Positions 26,182 to 30,178 of a stretch of 30,178 nt of DNA are shown in pieces. The notes under the pieces are model-generated. The model ran no database searches and was not told the DNA's origin. It worked only from the letters and a program-made list of their open reading frames with translations. The DNA is from Discostella pseudostelligera (Eukaryota > Bacillariophyta > Thalassiosirophyceae > Thalassiosirales > Thalassiosiraceae), in assembly GCA_036940085.1 (NCBI GenBank), contig JALLBK010000923.1:1-30178 (forward strand). The letters are read 5' to 3'. Numbering within the stretch: position 1 is the stretch's first letter; every line of letters starts with the position of its first letter. The position numbers and the translations under genes were made by a program.

Positions 26182-28152
26182 TTATCCATGTTTGATCAAT
26201 GCTGCGATACCTCTCATCTTCATCCAGATGCTATCCCCGTAGAATAGATGGATCAGCCCTTTCCCGAATCCCATTCCCTGCGCAGTATTCATAGGATAGT
26301 CAATAGGACTTGGAATACTTGTCCTGACTCCTGGAATACGATCCACGACAATCGATCTCTCCAAACAGCATGCCCTCAATCCCTCGGGACCCGCGAAGCG
26401 TCCAAAACCTGATTCCTTCACACCACCGAAGGGTAGTGATTGGATGAGGTAGTTTACTCCAAAGTCGTTGGCGGTGAACATTCCAGTGTTGAATTGAGAC
26501 CCAATAGCAAGTGCTCGAGAGGTTGAGGCTGAGTAGACCGAAGATCCCAACCCAAAGGGACAATCGTTCACCATCTGAACACAAACATCATCATTATCGC
26601 CAGGAACAGTAATCACGCACATGATCGGTCCAAAGACTTCTTCCTTCCATATTCTCATTTCAGGTGCCACCCCACTTAGAAGAGTAGGTTCGTAGAACTG
26701 TCCACCGTTGGCGGTGTTTCGCTTCCCACCACAATGAACCTTGGCACCCTTGGCCACAGCATCATCCACAAGCGCTTGGATTAGAGTGCACTGCTGATCC
26801 ATGACCATGGCACCGCAATCGACATAATTGCTACTTAGCGGGCAGGCCTGTTTCATACTCTGCACCTTGCTCACCATGGCCTTCAGAAAATCCTTCACGA
26901 TGCTTTCATAGACAAACAGACGCTCCACACCACAGCAATTCTGACCACAGTTCTGAAAACATCCCCGCATCGCCCACGGCAGTACATCCTTGAGCTTGAC
27001 ATCCTCACAGAATACCATGGCATCCTTCCCACCCAATTCTAATACCACTGGTTTGAGATATGGTGCTGCCCCCGCCATGACATGTCGTCCAACATTGGGA
27101 CTACCCGTAAAGAAAATCTTATCAATGTGTGGACATTCCACCAATGCCTTGCCCGTTTCGGCCATACCAGTACATAATTGAATTAATTCTGGATCATGCC
27201 CATTGGCCTCCAATGCTGCCCGACAGATGGTATGGAAGTAGACGGAACTCCAACTAGTATGTTCGGAACATTTGGTCACTACACCATTGCCACTAAATAT
27301 CCCCGATAGGACGTGATTGAGCATATTATGAAAAGGATAATTCCATGGAGCAATAATCCCCAACACTCCCAATGGAACATACTCAACATAGGCACTCTTG
27401 TGCATCATCATGGGATTGACCTCACGTGAACTGCATTCCAACCATGTCTCACCATGATGCAACAATGTCCGAATCTTTTCACAGGTGGTTAATATCTCAC
27501 CAAGGAGTGCATCGACTTGGGTCTTACCAGAGTCTTGGACACATAATTGACATATTTCATCAATGTGGGAGACAACGTATTGTTGGAGGGTGCGTAATAC
27601 ACGTCGACGTTGAGAGAAGGTGGTGGATTTCCATACTTGTTGAGCGGTGCGGGAACGTTGAGCGAGATTGGCGACTTGGTCTGCGGAGAGATTGGGTACG
27701 GTGCCTAATTTTTCGAGTGTGGATGGAGAGTAGCATTGGAGGATGGTGGGATTGGCAGCATCGTAGATTGCGGGAGGTTGCGATTTGGAGGAGGAAGTGA
27801 CAGTGTTGTAGTCTTTGTTTCCCTTGTCGTCATTGGAACCGGTCGTAGGAGGATGTTGAAGTGGTGGCAACTCGACCAAATCATCAAGTTTGGGCACCCG
27901 ATCAAAGATCCCCTCGATTGTGAGCTTGATATCTCTCCATAAATGGAATTTCTTATTAACAAAGTAAAGCAAAGCCACGGATAGTAGGATGGTGGATATC
28001 GTGAGCAGGGAGATGACTCGACTGATGCTACTACTGTCATTGGCGTCGTCGGCATTGGCTGACAAATGACGGAGAGCTTGTTGAGCCAATTTATTATAGA
28101 TGGCGGATGGGAATCCGGTTCCACCTTCGGAGGAGATGATACAACTGTTCAT
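26182..28152 (-). CDS. Membrane-anchored aldehyde dehydrogenase, ALDH22 type
   Basis: The 656-residue enzyme oxidises aldehydes to acids with NAD(P)+. Around residues 44-66 lies one membrane helix (ISLLTISTILLSVALLYFV), followed by an acidic and Ser-rich linker, then the ALDH domain from about 128. Landmarks are GVLGIIAPWNYPFHNMLN, the FFTGSPNVGR cofactor loop, the general base in LELGGKDA (Glu372), the catalytic Cys in GCFQNCGQNCCGVERL (Cys406), KEEVFGPIM and SLPFGGVKESGFGRFAGPEG. Domain length, N-terminal anchor and the C-terminal SIPSPIDYPMNTAQ region match plant ALDH22A1 and yeast Msc7. Their exact substrate is poorly known. It shares its divergent promoter with the cis-prenyltransferase gene. 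Confidence 0.94.
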   Translation of the reverse strand: MNSCIISSEGGTGFPSAIYNKLAQQALRHLSANADDANDSSSISRVISLLTISTILLSVALLYFVNKKFHLWRDIKLTIEGIFDRVPKLDDLVELPPLQHPPTTGSNDDKGNKDYNTVTSSSKSQPPAIYDAANPTILQCYSPSTLEKLGTVPNLSADQVANLAQRSRTAQQVWKSTTFSQRRRVLRTLQQYVVSHIDEICQLCVQDSGKTQVDALLGEILTTCEKIRTLLHHGETWLECSSREVNPMMMHKSAYVEYVPLGVLGIIAPWNYPFHNMLNHVLSGIFSGNGVVTKCSEHTSWSSVYFHTICRAALEANGHDPELIQLCTGMAETGKALVECPHIDKIFFTGSPNVGRHVMAGAAPYLKPVVLELGGKDAMVFCEDVKLKDVLPWAMRGCFQNCGQNCCGVERLFVYESIVKDFLKAMVSKVQSMKQACPLSSNYVDCGAMVMDQQCTLIQALVDDAVAKGAKVHCGGKRNTANGGQFYEPTLLSGVAPEMRIWKEEVFGPIMCVITVPGDNDDVCVQMVNDCPFGLGSSVYSASTSRALAIGSQFNTGMFTANDFGVNYLIQSLPFGGVKESGFGRFAGPEGLRACCLERSIVVDRIPGVRTSIPSPIDYPMNTAQGMGFGKGLIHLFYGDSIWMKMRGIAALIKHG

Positions 28153-28476
28153 AGTGGTACGGGTGGCGAGCAGGAGAGTGCTGGACTACTAGATAATACT
28201 ATGGACGATGGACGGATGTACCATGGACGTGGACTCGACATGGATTGAGGTGCAACAACAATTGGGCGGGAAGCCACCACTTGGCGATGACCGAGACTGC
28301 AACTCTAAGAGAGAAAGACCAAGTGTCGCTTAATTATCGTCAATGACTCGCAAAATGACCGTCCACCACGTACTCACGACAGACGGCCTCACTCTCTCCG
28401 CTCGTCGACGACGACGACGGCGATGGACGGTGACGAGACGATGACGATGAAGAGGATGAAGCCGTAGTAGTCGTAG
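28153..28476. promoter_or_regulatory. Divergent promoter of ALDH22 and cis-prenyltransferase genes
   Basis: The 324-bp region carries TTGGGCGGGAAG (28262-28273), 110 bp from the ALDH ATG and 204 bp from the other ATG. A GATGGACG/TGGACGTGGA-rich segment lies at 28200-28245 and a GACGACGACGGCGATGG run at about 28405-28425. No gene is supported. Confidence 0.55.
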
Positions 28477-29931
28477 ATGGCGATAAAGGAATACACCATG
28501 TCGATCGATCAAGCAAATAATTGGAAGACTAGAGCGGAATGGATGCTCTCCCAATTCATCGATGGTGGCAATGGTGGTGACGTAGCCGACGGTGGCTTTG
28601 ATCATGACGACGACGGCGACGGTGCGGTTGATCAGCCCTACTTTTCATCGTCGTCTCCGATGTTGGAAAATTACAGCACCTCCGAAGCCATGAATTTTTA
28701 TGGCTGCGTTAGTACTAGTAGTTGTAACAGAGGCTCTCGCATCGGAGGTGACTGCGGCTACGTCTACGGCAGCGGTAGTTGCTGCGTTGGCATTGGAAAA
28801 GAGAGTCCATGTGCGTCGCTAATTTTGCATTGGACAAAGTGGATACTGGGGGGTGCGATCAAGGCCTATCTCTCAAATCCATTATGTTTGGCATTGTTGC
28901 CATTGATTCTTGGGGTTGCTGTTGGCTTTTGGGTGGGACGACATCCTCGAAGCGTCGGTGGCAGAAGTACAATGACAACCAATGACAATCACCTGGGTAA
29001 ACATACGCAATCTTCAGTCGAGAAGATATCTTGGGGGCAGACAGCATTGCTGGCATATCTGTACCAACTCTATCATTATCTGAGTCTGCGTTTAATGATT
29101 TGCATGATATATTTTGATCCACGAAGAAGATTTTATGATAACGAATTATTCCAGAAGGAAAGAGATGATCAAACGCGCACGGAATTACTTCAAACAATCA
29201 ACATAGAACGAGAAAGCGGCATAGAACCACAATTCATCCCACGTCACATTGCCGTAATAATGGATGGCAATCGACGCTATGGCAAAAGCAAGTATGGCAA
29301 TGTCACACGAGGTCATTGGGATGGTTCCAAAACACTCATTGAATTTAGCAAGTGGTGCATATCCGAGGGGGTGCATATACTCACAGTCTATGCCTTCTCT
29401 ACCGAGAATTGGGATCGGGAGGCATCGGAAGTCTCATCATTAATGGCCATATTTTGTAAATATTGCGATGAGTTACGTGTCGAGGCGATTCAACGGGGTA
29501 TTTGTATTCGAGTATTGACTACTGACGAAACGAAGATTCCCGACAATGTCAAAGAGGGTATGAATCGAATGGTATCAGATACGAAACACTGTGATAAATT
29601 CATCATGAACATTTGTATGAGCTACGGTGGTCGAGGAGAGATTGTCAATGCCTGTAAGAGCATGGCAATGGATATCCAATGTGGAAATGTGCATATCGAT
29701 GAAGTGGACGAACGGATGTTTCAATCGAAGATGCTTACACAACCTTGCTGTGATCCGGATATTGTAATACGCACATCGGGCGAAGAACGATTAAGTAACT
29801 TCCTCTTATGGCAGGTGGCATACTCGGAGTTCTTCTTCTTGAAGAAACATTGGCCGGAGATGGAGAAGGATGATTTGCTGGAGGTGATTCGAACCTTTGC
29901 TCGTGGACGAAAGAGACGATATGGAAAGTGA
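28477..29931 (+). CDS. cis-Prenyltransferase (dehydrodolichyl/undecaprenyl diphosphate synthase type)
   Basis: The 484-residue protein starts at the ATG at 28477; a second ATG is at 28498. The catalytic domain begins near residue 252: HIAVIMDGNRRYGK with the key Asp263, then VTRGHWDGSKTLIEF, LTVYAFSTENWDR, and MSYGGRGEIVNACK. It continues with DIVIRTSGEERLSNFLLWQ and AYSEFFF. The C-terminus FARGRKRRYGK carries the R-x-G motif that contacts diphosphate in active cis-prenyltransferases. Having both the Asp and R-x-G in one chain fits a self-sufficient homomeric enzyme. The product would be long polyprenyl diphosphate for dolichol or plastid polyprenols. The first ~250 residues are unusual: an acidic Gly/Asp-rich part, and a hydrophobic helix (LALLPLILGVAVGFWVG, about 138-154) that probably anchors it to a membrane. 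Confidence 0.94.
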   Translation: MAIKEYTMSIDQANNWKTRAEWMLSQFIDGGNGGDVADGGFDHDDDGDGAVDQPYFSSSSPMLENYSTSEAMNFYGCVSTSSCNRGSRIGGDCGYVYGSGSCCVGIGKESPCASLILHWTKWILGGAIKAYLSNPLCLALLPLILGVAVGFWVGRHPRSVGGRSTMTTNDNHLGKHTQSSVEKISWGQTALLAYLYQLYHYLSLRLMICMIYFDPRRRFYDNELFQKERDDQTRTELLQTINIERESGIEPQFIPRHIAVIMDGNRRYGKSKYGNVTRGHWDGSKTLIEFSKWCISEGVHILTVYAFSTENWDREASEVSSLMAIFCKYCDELRVEAIQRGICIRVLTTDETKIPDNVKEGMNRMVSDTKHCDKFIMNICMSYGGRGEIVNACKSMAMDIQCGNVHIDEVDERMFQSKMLTQPCCDPDIVIRTSGEERLSNFLLWQVAYSEFFFLKKHWPEMEKDDLLEVIRTFARGRKRRYGK

Positions 29932-29955
29932 ATTGGACGCTCTCCATAATAAGAA

Positions 29956-29970
29956 ACGATACGATACGAT
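29956..29970. repeat. (ACGAT)3 short repeat
   Basis: Three ACGAT units plus AC lie just after the cis-prenyltransferase stop codon. Confidence 0.9.
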
Positions 29971-30012
29971 ACTTCTTCTATTGAGGACAATCTCAGCAAG
30001 TGCCAGTGTTAA

Positions 30013-30033
30013 TGCGTTCGTCGGCGAACAGCA
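30013..30033 (+). other. Small hairpin downstream of the cis-prenyltransferase gene
   Basis: GTTCG (30016-30020), loop TCGG, CGAAC (30025-30029) is a perfect stem. TGC before and GCA after extend it across a one-base bulge. It is about 85 bp after the stop codon. It may be a 3'-UTR hairpin; its function is unknown. Confidence 0.4.
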
Positions 30034-30178
30034 CTAGGTAGAAATATCACTAGATATCGTGTATCATTCGATTGGTTTTTGTTGTTGAATTGGATCACCC
30101 AATACTACGAGCCGGCCTTCAATTGACCTTTCTCTCGACAGCGACTTCCCATCGAGCTGCTAGCGACTTTGCGATTTT

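Overview
The window looks like nuclear DNA of a stramenopile alga, most likely a diatom. Genes are compact and intron-poor. The few introns are short (91 to 184 bp) with GT-AG ends. One protein starts with a signal peptide that ends AVSA followed directly by Phe, the pattern diatoms use for plastid import. The genome family is inferred from these traits and not proven. The sequence is a draft: a single N sits between two identical 72-bp blocks, and one clear gene has a one-base frameshift.

Layout from left to right: (1) 3' part of a coiled-coil/MORN-repeat protein, +; (2) ATP-grasp ligase, -, split by the assembly artefact; (3) TruA-type tRNA pseudouridine synthase, +; (4) plastid-targeted CvfB-like S1 protein, +; (5) RGG-rich triple-CCCH zinc-finger protein, -; (6) V-ATPase subunit H, three exons, +; (7) EF-hand Na+/Ca2+ exchanger, two exons plus a frameshift, +; (8) EamA/DMT transporter, +; (9) ubiquitin-specific protease, +; (10) OMA1-like M48 metalloprotease, +; (11) RAD1 checkpoint clamp subunit with a long tail, -; (12) FtsJ/RrmJ-type rRNA 2'-O-methyltransferase, +; (13) ALDH22-type aldehyde dehydrogenase, -; (14) cis-prenyltransferase, +. 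No tRNA, rRNA, mobile element or CRISPR array was recognised.

The genes are mostly unrelated housekeeping functions: RNA modification, proteostasis, ion and proton transport, checkpoint control and polyprenol synthesis. They do not form an obvious pathway. What links them is regulatory sequence. A TTTGGCGGGAA-like element (E2F/DP consensus type) recurs in six of the intergenic promoter regions, usually 110 to 210 bp upstream of the ATG, including three divergent promoters. A second element, ACGTGGCA (bZIP/G-box core), occurs upstream of three genes. Convergent neighbours are packed tightly, with stop codons as close as 20 bp.

The most noteworthy points are the shared E2F-like element, the RAD1 protein with a 329-residue acidic SQ/TQ-bearing tail, the collapsible 72-bp duplication around the N, and the one-base frameshift in the exchanger gene.
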